A stretch of DNA of 64,000 nt from NCBI RefSeq assembly GCF_001942495.1, contig NZ_MKZS01000001.1, positions 6,123,871 through 6,187,870 on the forward strand. The letters are read 5' to 3'. Below are positions 8,463 to 16,730 of the stretch, piece after piece. The number at the start of each line of letters is the position of its first letter. The stretch's first letter is position 1. A program made the position numbers and the translations under genes. The notes beneath the pieces are model-generated. The model worked only from the letters and a program-made list of their open reading frames with translations. It did no database searches and was not told the origin of the DNA. Source of the DNA: Moorena bouillonii PNG. Its GTDB lineage: Bacteria > Cyanobacteriota > Cyanobacteriia > Cyanobacteriales > Coleofasciculaceae.

Positions 8463-9386
8463 ATGTCAGAGCTTACACTCTCTAAAACTATAGTGTCAAT
8501 GCCAGTGGCAGCACCACCTACTCAGGCTGAGCTCCCTTGTGATGATGATATACCAATGGAAACCGCACGGCACAAAGCCCAAATGGATCTGCTCATTTAT
8601 ACCCTATCGCCTTGGCTAGATAATAGGTCGGATGGCTATGTCGGTGGTAATATGTTTGTTTACTACAGCGTTGCCCAACTCAAAAATAAGGACTATAAAG
8701 GACCAGATTTCTTTGTTGCTCTAGATGTACCCAAGGGAGAGCGTCGAAGCTGGGTGATTTGGGAGGAGGAAAAGGCTCCTGACGTGATTATCGAACTTTT
8801 GTCGGCAAGCACTGCTGAGCGTGACAAAAACGAGAAAAAACAGATTTATCAAAATCAGATGCGTGTGCCAGAGTATTTCTGGTTTGATCCGTTTAATCCA
8901 GATGATTGGGCTGGATTTCATCTCCAAAATAGAGTTTACCAACCGATAGAACCTAATGAGCAAAACCAACTGGTATCTCAGGCATTAGGTTTGAGCTTGG
9001 TGCGTTGGCATGGTGAGTATAACGGCATCGAAGCAACTTGGTTACGCTGGGCAAATTTGGATGGGGAGTTACTGCCCACTTCTGAGGAAAAAGCTGAGCA
9101 AGAACAACAAAGAGCCGATCAAGAACAACAAAGAGCCGATCAAGAACAACAAAGAGCTGAACAAGAACGGCAAAGAGCCGATCAAGAACAACAAAGAGCC
9201 GATCAAGAACAACAAAAAGCCGAGCAAGAACGACAAAGAGCTGATCAAGAACAACAAAGAGCTGATCAAGCGGAGTCTCAGTTGCAGCAGGTGGCGCAGA
9301 ACTTGTTAGAGCAAGGGATGACGGTGGAGCAGGTGGCGAATTTAACAGGTCTGTCTGAATCTCAGGTGGCAGAATTTGGTAACTAA
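8463..9386 (+). CDS. Uma2 family endonuclease-like protein with long heptad-repeat coiled coil
   Basis: 307 residues. The Uma2/DUF820 domain spans roughly residues 25-190, with GPDFFVAL, VIIELLS and KKQIYQ motifs as in the paralogue at 1-669. Residues of about 205-275 are near-perfect repeats of the seven-residue unit EQQRADQ (nine or ten units), a charged coiled coil encoded by 21-bp DNA repeats. The C-terminal end LLEQGMTVEQVANLTGLSESQVAEF is a helix-turn-helix-like motif often found at the tails of cyanobacterial Rpn/Uma2 proteins. Repeat number probably varies between strains by slippage. The biological role is unknown. Confidence 0.88.
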   Translation: MSELTLSKTIVSMPVAAPPTQAELPCDDDIPMETARHKAQMDLLIYTLSPWLDNRSDGYVGGNMFVYYSVAQLKNKDYKGPDFFVALDVPKGERRSWVIWEEEKAPDVIIELLSASTAERDKNEKKQIYQNQMRVPEYFWFDPFNPDDWAGFHLQNRVYQPIEPNEQNQLVSQALGLSLVRWHGEYNGIEATWLRWANLDGELLPTSEEKAEQEQQRADQEQQRADQEQQRAEQERQRADQEQQRADQEQQKAEQERQRADQEQQRADQAESQLQQVAQNLLEQGMTVEQVANLTGLSESQVAEFGN

Positions 9387-9875
9387 AAGGAGGGTTTTTC
9401 TGGTTTTCTTTTCCCTTGGTGGGTGGGCGCACGCCCTGCGCCCCTAAGGTGGTACTTTGATTGACCTGAGGGTCCAATTATCTCCTCTTTGTGCGATTGG
9501 CCGTAGGCCACGCTACGCGATCGCATGACTTAATTGAGTACAAATGTACCAAATAAGAGAAAATTAAGAGAAAATTAAGAGAAAATCCGATCAGTGTTGG
9601 CAATCGAGATATGCGATGCTAAGCATTGAGCCGCGACGGGAACGCATTTACACTCCTGTCTATTGTGTTGGAATCGATAACCAAGATCCAAATTAACGCT
9701 GACGGCTGATAGCTGATATCACCTCAAGTAGCGTGCGTGGCACAGGCTTTGGCCTTGGCCTTTGGGCCACGCGGGGCGCGTTTGGCCACGCTGTGCGAAC
9801 GACGCGCTTGAGGTAGCGCATTAGCTGACGGCTGAATGCTCACCATCGTGAGACAATAGACCATTAGTTAAGCAA
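9387..9875. other. Spacer with HIP1-rich interspersed repeats
   Basis: Contains the 33-bp repeat at 9493-9525, a GAGAAAATTAA short tandem repeat near 9555-9586, and a GC-rich inverted segment (about 9721-9825) starting CTCAAGTAGCGTGCG and ending with CGCGCTTGAGG. No gene seen. Confidence 0.5.
9493..9525. repeat. 33-bp HIP1-containing interspersed repeat, copy 1
   Basis: Begins GCGATTGGCCGTAGGCCACG and ends in GCGATCGCA. It differs from the copy at 29526-29558 at two positions (GG.CC against GA.TC), which are compensatory for pairing. Confidence 0.7.
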
Positions 9876-11081
9876 ATGACTTCAGTGACACCTCAACCTG
9901 CCAAACATAAAAAAGCGAGAGCCTTAAAACCAAGTAGCCGACGCCCTGCCAAGGAACTGTGTAGCGAGTGTGGACTTTGTGATACATACTATATCCATTA
10001 TGTCAAGGAAGCTTGTGCATTCTTAAACCAGCAAATAGCTGACTTGGAAACAAAAGCCCATGGACGTAGCCGCAATCTAGATCATCCAGACGATTGGTAC
10101 TTTGGTGTTAACCAGAAGATGATCACGGCTAAGAAGATTAACCCCATAGAAGGGGCGCAGTGGACAGGAATTGTCAGTACCATTGCCATGGAAATGCTCA
10201 AGCAGGGTAAAGTTGAAGGTGTAGTCTGTGTCCAAAACACTAAAGAAGACCGCTTTCAGCCAATGCCGATCATTGCTCGTACCCCAGAGGAGGTGTTAGC
10301 AGCACGGGTGAATAAGCCTACCTTGTCTCCTAACCTCTCTGTGTTAGAGCAAGTGGAACAATCAGGGATGAAGCGATTATTAGTAATTGGTGTTGGCTGC
10401 CAAATCCAAGCATTGCGATCAGTGCAAAACGAACTCGGTTTAGAAAAACTCTATGTTTTAGGTACGCCCTGTGTCGATAATGTCAACCGTGAGGGGTTGC
10501 AAAAATTTCTAGAAACCACCAGCCGTTCACCAGAAACAGTGGTACATTACGAGTTTATGCAGGATTTCCGGATTCACTTTAAACATGAGGATGGCTCGAT
10601 TGAGAAAGTACCGTTCTTTGGCTTAAAGACTAATCAACTCAAAGATGTGTTTGCCTCCTCTTGCATGAGTTGTTTTGACTATGTAAACTCCCTAGCGGAT
10701 TTAGTGGTAGGTTACATGGGAGCTCCCTTTGGTTGGCAGTGGATTCTCGTTCGTAATGACATTGGGCAAGAATTGTTGGATTTGGTGCAAGACCAGTTGG
10801 AAACTCAACCAGTCATGTCAAAAGGCGATCGCAAACAGGCAGTGCAACAGAGTATTCCTGCCTATGACAAGGGAGTTACGTTACCGATGTGGGCAGCAAA
10901 AATGATGGGAGTGGTGATTGAAAAAATAGGTCCGAAAGGATTGGAGTATGCTCGTTTTTCTATTGACTCCCACTTCACCCGCAACTATTTATATCTAAAG
11001 CGCAATCATCCAGAAAAGTTAGAGGCACATGTGCCAGAGTATGCCAAGCGGATTGTAGAACAGTACAAGTTGCCAGACTAA
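9876..11081 (+). CDS. bciB: Ferredoxin-type 3,8-divinyl (proto)chlorophyllide 8-vinyl reductase (BciB/Slr1923 type)
   Basis: 401 residues of the F420-hydrogenase/dehydrogenase beta-subunit (FrhB) family. N-terminal Cys-rich motif CSECGLCDTYY (about residues 28-38), the GVGCQIQALR and LGTPCVDNVNREG motifs mid-protein and the CMSCFDY motif near residue 261 match the flavin/Fe-S enzymes that reduce the 8-vinyl group in chlorophyll synthesis (Slr1923 in Synechocystis). The related plant enzyme HCAR reduces 7-hydroxymethyl chlorophyll a. Family membership is clear. Assignment to the vinyl reductase rests on its being the usual cyanobacterial member. It is single-standing, with HIP repeats upstream. 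Confidence 0.88.
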   Translation: MTSVTPQPAKHKKARALKPSSRRPAKELCSECGLCDTYYIHYVKEACAFLNQQIADLETKAHGRSRNLDHPDDWYFGVNQKMITAKKINPIEGAQWTGIVSTIAMEMLKQGKVEGVVCVQNTKEDRFQPMPIIARTPEEVLAARVNKPTLSPNLSVLEQVEQSGMKRLLVIGVGCQIQALRSVQNELGLEKLYVLGTPCVDNVNREGLQKFLETTSRSPETVVHYEFMQDFRIHFKHEDGSIEKVPFFGLKTNQLKDVFASSCMSCFDYVNSLADLVVGYMGAPFGWQWILVRNDIGQELLDLVQDQLETQPVMSKGDRKQAVQQSIPAYDKGVTLPMWAAKMMGVVIEKIGPKGLEYARFSIDSHFTRNYLYLKRNHPEKLEAHVPEYAKRIVEQYKLPD

Positions 11082-11257
11082 AAACTGAGGGATTGCTCCG
11101 GTTCGGTAGAGTAAGCGATCGCGTGCCTTCCAACTCAGCTACGAGAGAAATTCTAGGTAATGGGTAATGGGTAATGGCGATGCTGATCAGCAAGCGATCG
11201 CAAAGGCTTGAGCTGAAATAACAACAATAGCAGCACTAACTCAATCCCCAATGATCA

Positions 11258-11776
11258 ATGACCAAGCTGACGGCTAAATGCTTAGGAAAAGTCAGCAATT
11301 ACTGTTCATTGGACAGGAGATCAGGGAACTGTATAAATGTAGACCTAAAGATTGGTCAGTTTAACCCTGAAGATCTGGCGGTGGGGGTAACTATTTTCTC
11401 CATAGGGTTAATCAAAAAAGTCTTGATTGCTGACACAGCTGCTGTTTATGCTACTCCAGTCTTTAATGCTGCTGCTTCAGGAGAATTGCTCACCTTTTAT
11501 GATGCTTGGAGTGGTGCCTTATTTTACACGTTCCAACTTTACTTCGATTTTTCCGGCTACTCTGAGATGGCTATCGGTGCAGCACGGATGTTTGGTATTA
11601 AGCTACCACTGAACTTTAACTCTCCTTACAAAGCAGTAAACATCAGCGACTTTTGGCGTAGGTGGCATATTACCCTTTCTAACTTTCTGCGGGATTATCT
11701 CTATATTCCTCTCGGTGGTAATCGTAAAGGCGAATTGAGACGCAATCTCAATTTAATAATTACCATGGTGCTATAG
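11258..11776 (+). pseudogene. Truncated MBOAT (AlgI-like) acyltransferase remnant
   Basis: Only about 145 residues resemble the central part of the membrane-bound O-acyltransferases that acetylate exopolysaccharides: FNPEDLAVGVTIFSIGLIKK, YFDFSGYSEMAIGAARMFGI, FWRRWHITLSNFLRDYLYIPLGGNR. A full protein has around 480-500 residues. Both the N-terminal membrane domain and the C-terminal half with the catalytic His are missing. The first 30 codons do not match the family and are probably spacer read in frame. The remnant abuts another broken gene at 11777, as if an internal deletion fused two neighbours. Confidence 0.8.
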
Positions 11777-12545
11777 ATTTGGCATTAGCTGTAGTCAGAT
11801 ACATAAAGAGACGTCCATAAGTTGTCTTAATGGAGCTACAACTTTTCCACTTGGTATTGATTACATCTTGACTCGTTCTCGTTCCTGGCTCAAACCTGGA
11901 GATTTAGTTCTTCTTCCTCTGGAATATGAGCATTATATACATGATGGAAAACCTAGTAATCTCTTTACTGATTATGTGTTGAGTCGGGATCCGGAATATT
12001 TACTATCACTGAATTTAATTGATCAAGTTCGTTTTATCAGTGCAATATCCTTGAAGCGTGTGCAACAGGGAATAGTAGCTAAATTTAAAACCCTTCAGTC
12101 CAGGAATTCAGCTTATCAGTCTCCAACTATTAATGAGTATGGAGATGAAACAGCTAATCGAAAAGCTGATATGACCCAAAAAGAAATCAAAACTATTGCC
12201 AAAATTACTTCAAACAAGAAGATATCTGAATCTATAACTTCAAGTCAGGGAATGAGTAGCATCATCAAATTTATAAATTGGTGCAAAAATCAGAAGATTA
12301 AGGTTATAGCAACTTGGCCAAATAGAATCTAATTTGATGTTTATCAAGAACCTAGACAGCAATATTTTTTTCAAAGTATAGAATTTATCAAATTTAGAGG
12401 GTTTTTATTCTTGGTAAACCAGAAGATTTTATGTACAGTAAATCTATGTTTTATAATTCGATTTAGCACCTTCATGATTTAGGAAAAAATCAGAGAAATC
12501 AAGAGCTTATAAATTTAATAAAACCCTATTTACAATCAAGTGAAA
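11777..12545 (+). pseudogene. Broken partner gene of the MBOAT locus
   Basis: A frame open through 11763-12332 contains NGATTFPLGIDYILTRSRSW, then LKPGDLVLLPLEYEHY, and stops after ATWPNRI. Beyond the stop, FDVYQEPRQQYFFQSIEF and (in another frame) SMFYNSI plus QRNQELINLIKPYLQ continue the same protein with at least two further disruptions. This resembles the SGNH-hydrolase-like protein that usually follows AlgI-type MBOAT genes in cyanobacteria. No proper start is present. Family assignment is from memory of the gene neighbourhood and is moderate. Confidence 0.6.
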
Positions 12546-12646
12546 CTAAGCGAAAATGCTCCTGTAGTCTAATATCTGTAGAGTTCAGAATTCAGAATTA
12601 CGAATTGAGCTGGAATATTCCTGAACTCTGAACTCTGAATTCTGAA

Positions 12647-12892
12647 TTAAGACCCCATTAATGAGTCTTTGGAGTCTCTTGGTGATGCCCCTATTTCTTC
12701 AGTCAATTGAGAGAGTTTAGTCGTTTCTGATTTAGGAATAATCACCGACTCTATACTCTCCCCCTCATCCAGTCGTTTAGCCACTTCTAGAATTGTATCT
12801 GCGATCACTACCGGAATCCTTACTGCTTTCGTTTGACCCAGATTCCACTTCGGCTTGCGACCACTATTTTCTCGATAACCACCACGGGGCAT
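12647..12892 (-). CDS. Small basic protein, probable DNA-binding/antitoxin-like, function unknown
   Basis: 81 residues; ATG preceded by GAGGTGAGGT, a good ribosome-binding site. N-terminal MPRGGYRENSGRKPKWNLG is the basic, glycine-rich leader seen in small cyanobacterial and phage proteins. It is followed by a segment (TKAVRIPVVIADTILEVAKRLDEGE) resembling a ribbon-helix-helix domain. The tail is Ser/Thr/Glu-rich. A partner toxin is not evident next to it. Real gene likely; the role is a guess. Confidence 0.65.
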   Translation of the reverse strand: MPRGGYRENSGRKPKWNLGQTKAVRIPVVIADTILEVAKRLDEGESIESVIIPKSETTKLSQLTEEIGASPRDSKDSLMGS

Positions 12893-13391
12893 AACTTTAC
12901 CTCACCTCTGAATCTGAAATAGTACGTTTTCCTTATATTCTACAATCTTCGGTTACTTCAATAGCTAGAGCTTGTAACACTTAACTAGTTAGTGATTTTT
13001 AGACAAAACCTGGTAATTGTAATTTTTTTTGCTATTCCGTACTTTTTATGATCAAATAACCCTATAAATTTCAGCCAATGAGGTGTCCTAACTGGAAACT
13101 ACCAAAATTTATGAAGTCGCTTTAACTGATATCTTGCACCATTTTTAGTAGCCCTAGGCTAGAAAGAAACTTGAGTCCACTTAGGTAGGTGGACTTGGTT
13201 TGTCTAGCCAAAGGCTTTCGCCTAAGAGCCGACATTTCAGACTTGACGAATGGTGTATATATCGATTCCCAATAATTAGCCTAAAATAAACTGGATTTGT
13301 TAGCTAGATTAAGGGGATATCATAGTCTGTTATTCTTTCCTGTTCTGTAGCTGATATCCCGATCTCCCCATGACCTGATCTGATCACCTGA
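12893..13391. other. Spacer with one interspersed hairpin repeat
   Basis: Between two minus-strand genes. Apart from the hairpin repeat at 13170-13235 I see nothing. Confidence 0.4.
13170..13235. repeat. Interspersed double-hairpin repeat
   Basis: GAGTCCACTTAGGTAGGTGGACTT forms a first hairpin. GTTTGTCTAGCC follows, then a second hairpin GGCTTTCGCC-like. The order (paired TCCAC/GTGGA, TTGGTTTGT, second hairpin) matches a repeat I know to be widespread in filamentous cyanobacterial genomes. Confidence 0.5.
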
Positions 13392-14357
13392 TCACTTTTG
13401 TTGCCAGACTTTTAGCCAATTAGTTAGTGCTTGGGGCATTTCTGGATCTAGGGGTCGTTTCATAGCAGTAACAAAATCTTCATCTGGGTCACCTAATCTT
13501 CTGAAGCTGTGATCCAATCCAGGAAAAATATGAGTTGTCACATTCCTATTTCCAGCATCGATAAGTGCTTGCTGCATTTCTTGAGCTTCTTCTGGAGGTG
13601 TATTGTGATCCAAGGCACCGTGTAAAATTAGTACTGGGCATTTGACCTTGTCCACAAATAAATAGGGAGGATTGTCAAAATGCTCTTGAGCCGCCGGTAG
13701 GTAAGAATTAAAAGACCAATCTTCATCTCCGATGCGAAAGAACTCTTCACCCCTTTTTGCGCTAGCAATAATTTCATCAAACTGTTTGTATGTCCAATAA
13801 ATTAATGGCATGTTTTTCTTGAAATTTTTGATAGTTGTACTATCTAATTTTTCAAAGGCTTCGGCTTGCCATTTGATTATCCCTTCTAGGTTGTTATAAA
13901 TGCCACCTTGCCAAACAAAAAAATTAATGTCTGGGTCAGACGCTGCTAAAATTAAAGCAATTACAGCCCCTTCACTTTGACCAAGAACTCCGATTCTACT
14001 GCTGTCAATCTCAGGAATACTCCGCATCCATTCCAATGCCATCCGAGCATCATCTACCAAGTCAAATAGTCGAGTAGTATTAAAATTTCCTTCGCTTTGA
14101 CCACATCCTCGCTTATCGTATCTAAATGTGGCTATCCCGATTTCCTCCAGAATTCTAGCTTCATCCCGGAACAGGTTTCGCTCTGGTAATGGTTTAGGAA
14201 ACCAATCGGTTTTTGAATTATCTATATTTCCTTCTCTTGTCTGAGGAAAAGACCCTCCAATGAATAGGCAAGCGGAGGGCTTTTCCACACCTTCTGGTAG
14301 GGTAAGTGTTCCATAAATCTTTGCACCCTTGGATTCAAAGAATTCTTGTCTTTCCAT
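13392..14357 (-). CDS. Alpha/beta hydrolase (dienelactone hydrolase/acyl-peptidase-like)
   Basis: 321 residues of alpha/beta hydrolase fold. Visible: oxyanion/lid strand ATFRYDKRGCGQSEG near residue 75, nucleophile elbow GQSEG in RIGVLGQSEGAVIALILAAS near residue 130, an Asp-containing loop VLILHGALDHNTPPEEA near residue 247 and the catalytic His in FPGLDHSF near residue 283. The triad is therefore Ser-Asp-His and looks intact. There is no signal peptide, so it is cytoplasmic. Substrate unknown; esterase or peptidase activity are both possible. It is followed at 62 bp by the start of the SOUL gene region on the same strand (14420-15040 lies upstream in transcription). Confidence 0.85.
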   Translation of the reverse strand: MERQEFFESKGAKIYGTLTLPEGVEKPSACLFIGGSFPQTREGNIDNSKTDWFPKPLPERNLFRDEARILEEIGIATFRYDKRGCGQSEGNFNTTRLFDLVDDARMALEWMRSIPEIDSSRIGVLGQSEGAVIALILAASDPDINFFVWQGGIYNNLEGIIKWQAEAFEKLDSTTIKNFKKNMPLIYWTYKQFDEIIASAKRGEEFFRIGDEDWSFNSYLPAAQEHFDNPPYLFVDKVKCPVLILHGALDHNTPPEEAQEMQQALIDAGNRNVTTHIFPGLDHSFRRLGDPDEDFVTAMKRPLDPEMPQALTNWLKVWQQK

Positions 14358-14419
14358 TTTTAAAAAATCCTGATCATTCTAATTATCATTATTGGTAGCA
14401 GGAATAAATTAAATTGGTA

Positions 14420-15040
14420 TTAGTCATTTACCGCTCTAATGGGAACTTGAACTTCACTGCGCTTTAGGGGTTCCGGAACAAAGGGAGAATCATAGAAAAA
14501 GCGACGGGGTTTACCAACGACGGTATACTCCGAGTGTTGGGCTAACCATTCCTTCAACTGCTCAATACTTTGTTGGTAGCTGATATAACTATAGCTACCT
14601 TTCATCCCAAGGCTGACTACTGTCATCGGTGGTATGTCTTCTACCTGAATATTCTTTTCAATCTGCTCAGGAGTGATATTACGGCGGTGGTATAGAAATG
14701 ATACATAGGCAACACCAAGCTGAGCAAGGGAATCTCCCTGACTACTTTCCAGGGTACTGATCGGATAACGAGTTTCGACCGGAGCAGTCATGGAAATATC
14801 GTTAGAGCTAATATGACGGTACAGGGAGCCAAAAGCACGATTAGCTGCCTCAGACAGCTCCCCAGAGTAGGGTACTGTGGCAGCGCGATAGGCAGGGTAG
14901 TGTTTGATTTCGATTTTGCCAGCTGGGGTAGGAGGTGGAAACCCTTCTGGTAGGGGAGCAGAGGCAGCACTGAACACTCTCCATCCCAGTAAGACAATTG
15001 CCAGTAAGCCTACAGGCAAGAGAAATTTGGATAGCTTCAT
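14420..15040 (-). CDS. SOUL-family heme-binding-like protein, membrane/secreted
   Basis: 206 residues. The N-terminal hydrophobic stretch (FLLPVGLLAIVLLGWRVFSA) is a signal anchor or signal peptide. The rest is a SOUL/HEBP domain: IEIKHYPAYRAATVPYSG, the FGSLYRHISSNDISMTAPVET block typical of the family, and the C-terminal YDSPFVPEPLKRSEVQVPI. Animal homologues bind heme or tetrapyrroles; in cyanobacteria the role is unsettled. It is upstream of the hydrolase gene on the same strand with a 62-bp gap and could be co-transcribed with it. Confidence 0.88.
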   Translation of the reverse strand: MKLSKFLLPVGLLAIVLLGWRVFSAASAPLPEGFPPPTPAGKIEIKHYPAYRAATVPYSGELSEAANRAFGSLYRHISSNDISMTAPVETRYPISTLESSQGDSLAQLGVAYVSFLYHRRNITPEQIEKNIQVEDIPPMTVVSLGMKGSYSYISYQQSIEQLKEWLAQHSEYTVVGKPRRFFYDSPFVPEPLKRSEVQVPIRAVND

Positions 15041-15310
15041 CAGGGAGCAAAATTAACTAACAGTGGAAGACTACGCCTTGTTTAGCAAGTTCAAGATCAT
15101 TATAGTTATAAGAAGAAGGAAAAATTACGAATAACAAAAAGCGACTTGAGCATAAACCAACTAACTAACCGGACTTGATCAGCATTTCCAAATAGATAAG
15201 GAAACCAAATCCTGATTTCGGATAACACCAAAAAATCATCGGGTTGTCTTGATGCAGTCGCTTTTTTGATCAATACTAGTTTCACATCTCCTTTTAAAAG
15301 CCTATAACTA

Positions 15311-15784
15311 ATGAATTACTGGTTGATGAAGTCGGAACCACAAGTCTATAGCATCACTGATCTGGAAAAAGAAGGGAAAACAATTTGGGATGGGGTTCGT
15401 AATTACCAAGCTCGAAACTTTCTGCGTGAAATGAAGGAGGGAGACTTGGCTTTTTTCTACCATTCCAATACTAAACCCCCGGGAATTGTCGGCTTAATGG
15501 AAATTGTTAAAAGTGAAGTAGTTGACCCAACTCAATTTGACCAAACTAGCCGTTACTACGACCCCAAATCAAGTGTTGAATCTCCTCGGTGGCATACTGT
15601 GGTAGTGCAATTTGTCGAGGTTTTTCCCCATTTTCTAGAGCTTTCAACCCTTAAACAGGAGTTTAATGACCAAGAGCTATGGGTTACTAGACGTGGAAAT
15701 CGCCTCTCGGTGATGCCAGTTTCTCAGGCAGTAGCTCAGAAAATGATAGGGATCACTCAAGCCAAAAATCCAAGTCAAAGGTAA
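15311..15784 (+). CDS. EVE domain protein (thymocyte nuclear protein 1-like)
   Basis: 157 residues, the full size of stand-alone EVE proteins. Signature segments: NYWLMKSEPQVYSI at the start, WDGVRNYQARNFLREMKEGDLAFFYHS near residue 26, GIVGLMEIV near residue 58 and WVTRRGNRLSVMPVS near the end. EVE domains are PUA-like folds that read modified bases in nucleic acids. It is followed 20 bp later by the YdcF-like gene on the same strand, so the two may be an operon. Confidence 0.9.
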   Translation: MNYWLMKSEPQVYSITDLEKEGKTIWDGVRNYQARNFLREMKEGDLAFFYHSNTKPPGIVGLMEIVKSEVVDPTQFDQTSRYYDPKSSVESPRWHTVVVQFVEVFPHFLELSTLKQEFNDQELWVTRRGNRLSVMPVSQAVAQKMIGITQAKNPSQR

Positions 15785-15804
15785 TATTTCAGGCCGATTA
15801 ATGA

Positions 15805-16554
15805 ATGATAAACTTGTCACGAGCAGTAAAATGGCGAAGACGCCTAAGACTTTGGGGGTTATTAACCCTAGCACTTTTTTTGTGTGGCTGGCTGCTAATT
15901 AATACTCTGAGATTGCAGGCAGCAGCATCAGCACCTGTGGATACGTTCTTTGTCCTAGGGGGGAGTATTCGTCGAGAAATCCATGTTGCTGAATTAGTCA
16001 AACAGCACCCAGACAAGCGAATTCTGATTTCTCATGGATCCCCAGACCCCTGCATTTGGCTAATTTTTCAGCGGGAGATGGCATCTTCGGAACAGGTTTG
16101 GTTAGAAAAGTGTGCCAATTCTACCTTTGGTAACTTTTTCTTTAGTATCCCAATTTTCCGGCGCTGGGGTGTTCGTAGGGTTAAGTTAATTACTTCTGGC
16201 ACCCATCTACCACGGGCTCAGTGGATGGGGAAAATTCTTCTGGGAGCTCATGGGATTTGGGTAGACACAGAGTTGGTGCAACAGAAAGGTATTCCTGGTA
16301 ATTTAGAATCCCCTCTCAAAACTGGGCTAGACATTGCTCGCAGCTTGGTTTGGGCGCTGCTGTCTCAAGTCATTCAACCCCGATGCTCTGATCTAATCCA
16401 GCTCACGGATGTAGACATGAAGGCTTGGCGTGAGTCGGGTTTCAAGTGTGAGCGTCAGGGCGGAATTTCCTCAGGTGCGACCCGTGGCGAATTTATAGCA
16501 GAAGTCAGAAGTCAGAAGTCAGAAGTCAGAAGTCAAACTCTTGCGCTTACTTAG
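15805..16554 (+). CDS. YdcF/DUF218-like envelope protein
   Basis: 249 residues. One N-terminal transmembrane segment (LWGLLTLALFLCGWLLINTL) precedes a DUF218-type domain starting VDTFFVLGGSIRREIHVAELV, with SHGSPDPCIW and LITSGTHLPRAQWMGKILL later on. The family includes ElyC/SanA proteins linked to envelope integrity. The last 18 residues (EVRSQKSEVRSQTLALT) are encoded by a heptamer tandem repeat (16501-16535), so the native C-terminus was probably overwritten or extended by repeat insertion. It is downstream of the EVE gene by 20 bp. Confidence 0.8.
   Translation: MINLSRAVKWRRRLRLWGLLTLALFLCGWLLINTLRLQAAASAPVDTFFVLGGSIRREIHVAELVKQHPDKRILISHGSPDPCIWLIFQREMASSEQVWLEKCANSTFGNFFFSIPIFRRWGVRRVKLITSGTHLPRAQWMGKILLGAHGIWVDTELVQQKGIPGNLESPLKTGLDIARSLVWALLSQVIQPRCSDLIQLTDVDMKAWRESGFKCERQGGISSGATRGEFIAEVRSQKSEVRSQTLALT
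16501..16535. repeat. Heptamer tandem repeat GAAGTCA x5 inside a gene end
   Basis: Five exact units, read in frame as the C-terminal tail of the YdcF-like protein. Related GAAGTCAGAAGTTA repeats occur in the two MITE copies at 25147 and 41896. Confidence 0.9.
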
Positions 16555-16667
16555 GTTTGAGACTTTTGTCATGTCCGCGCCTGCCCTGGCGACTGCTATA
16601 ATTCTTAATGGGTCAAGCGCACCTAGGGAGATTTGATCTCTACTGTCATTGGTGCAAACCAAAAGCA

Positions 16668-16699
16668 ACAATCCCCGTCTCTGAGCGAGCGGAGATTGT
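16668..16699. terminator. Possible bidirectional hairpin between convergent genes
   Basis: ACAATCCCCG pairs with CGGAGATTGT (one mismatch) around a 12-nt loop, midway between the convergent YdcF-like and dioxygenase genes. No strong T-run. Confidence 0.35.
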
Positions 16700-16730
16700 C
16701 AATTAACCCAAAGGTTCAACTGAGCCATTA

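Noticed and set aside
8953-9477. Overlapping frames on both strands over the Uma2 tail
   Set aside because: They are shadows of the 21-bp heptad-coding repeats of the real gene at 8463-9386.
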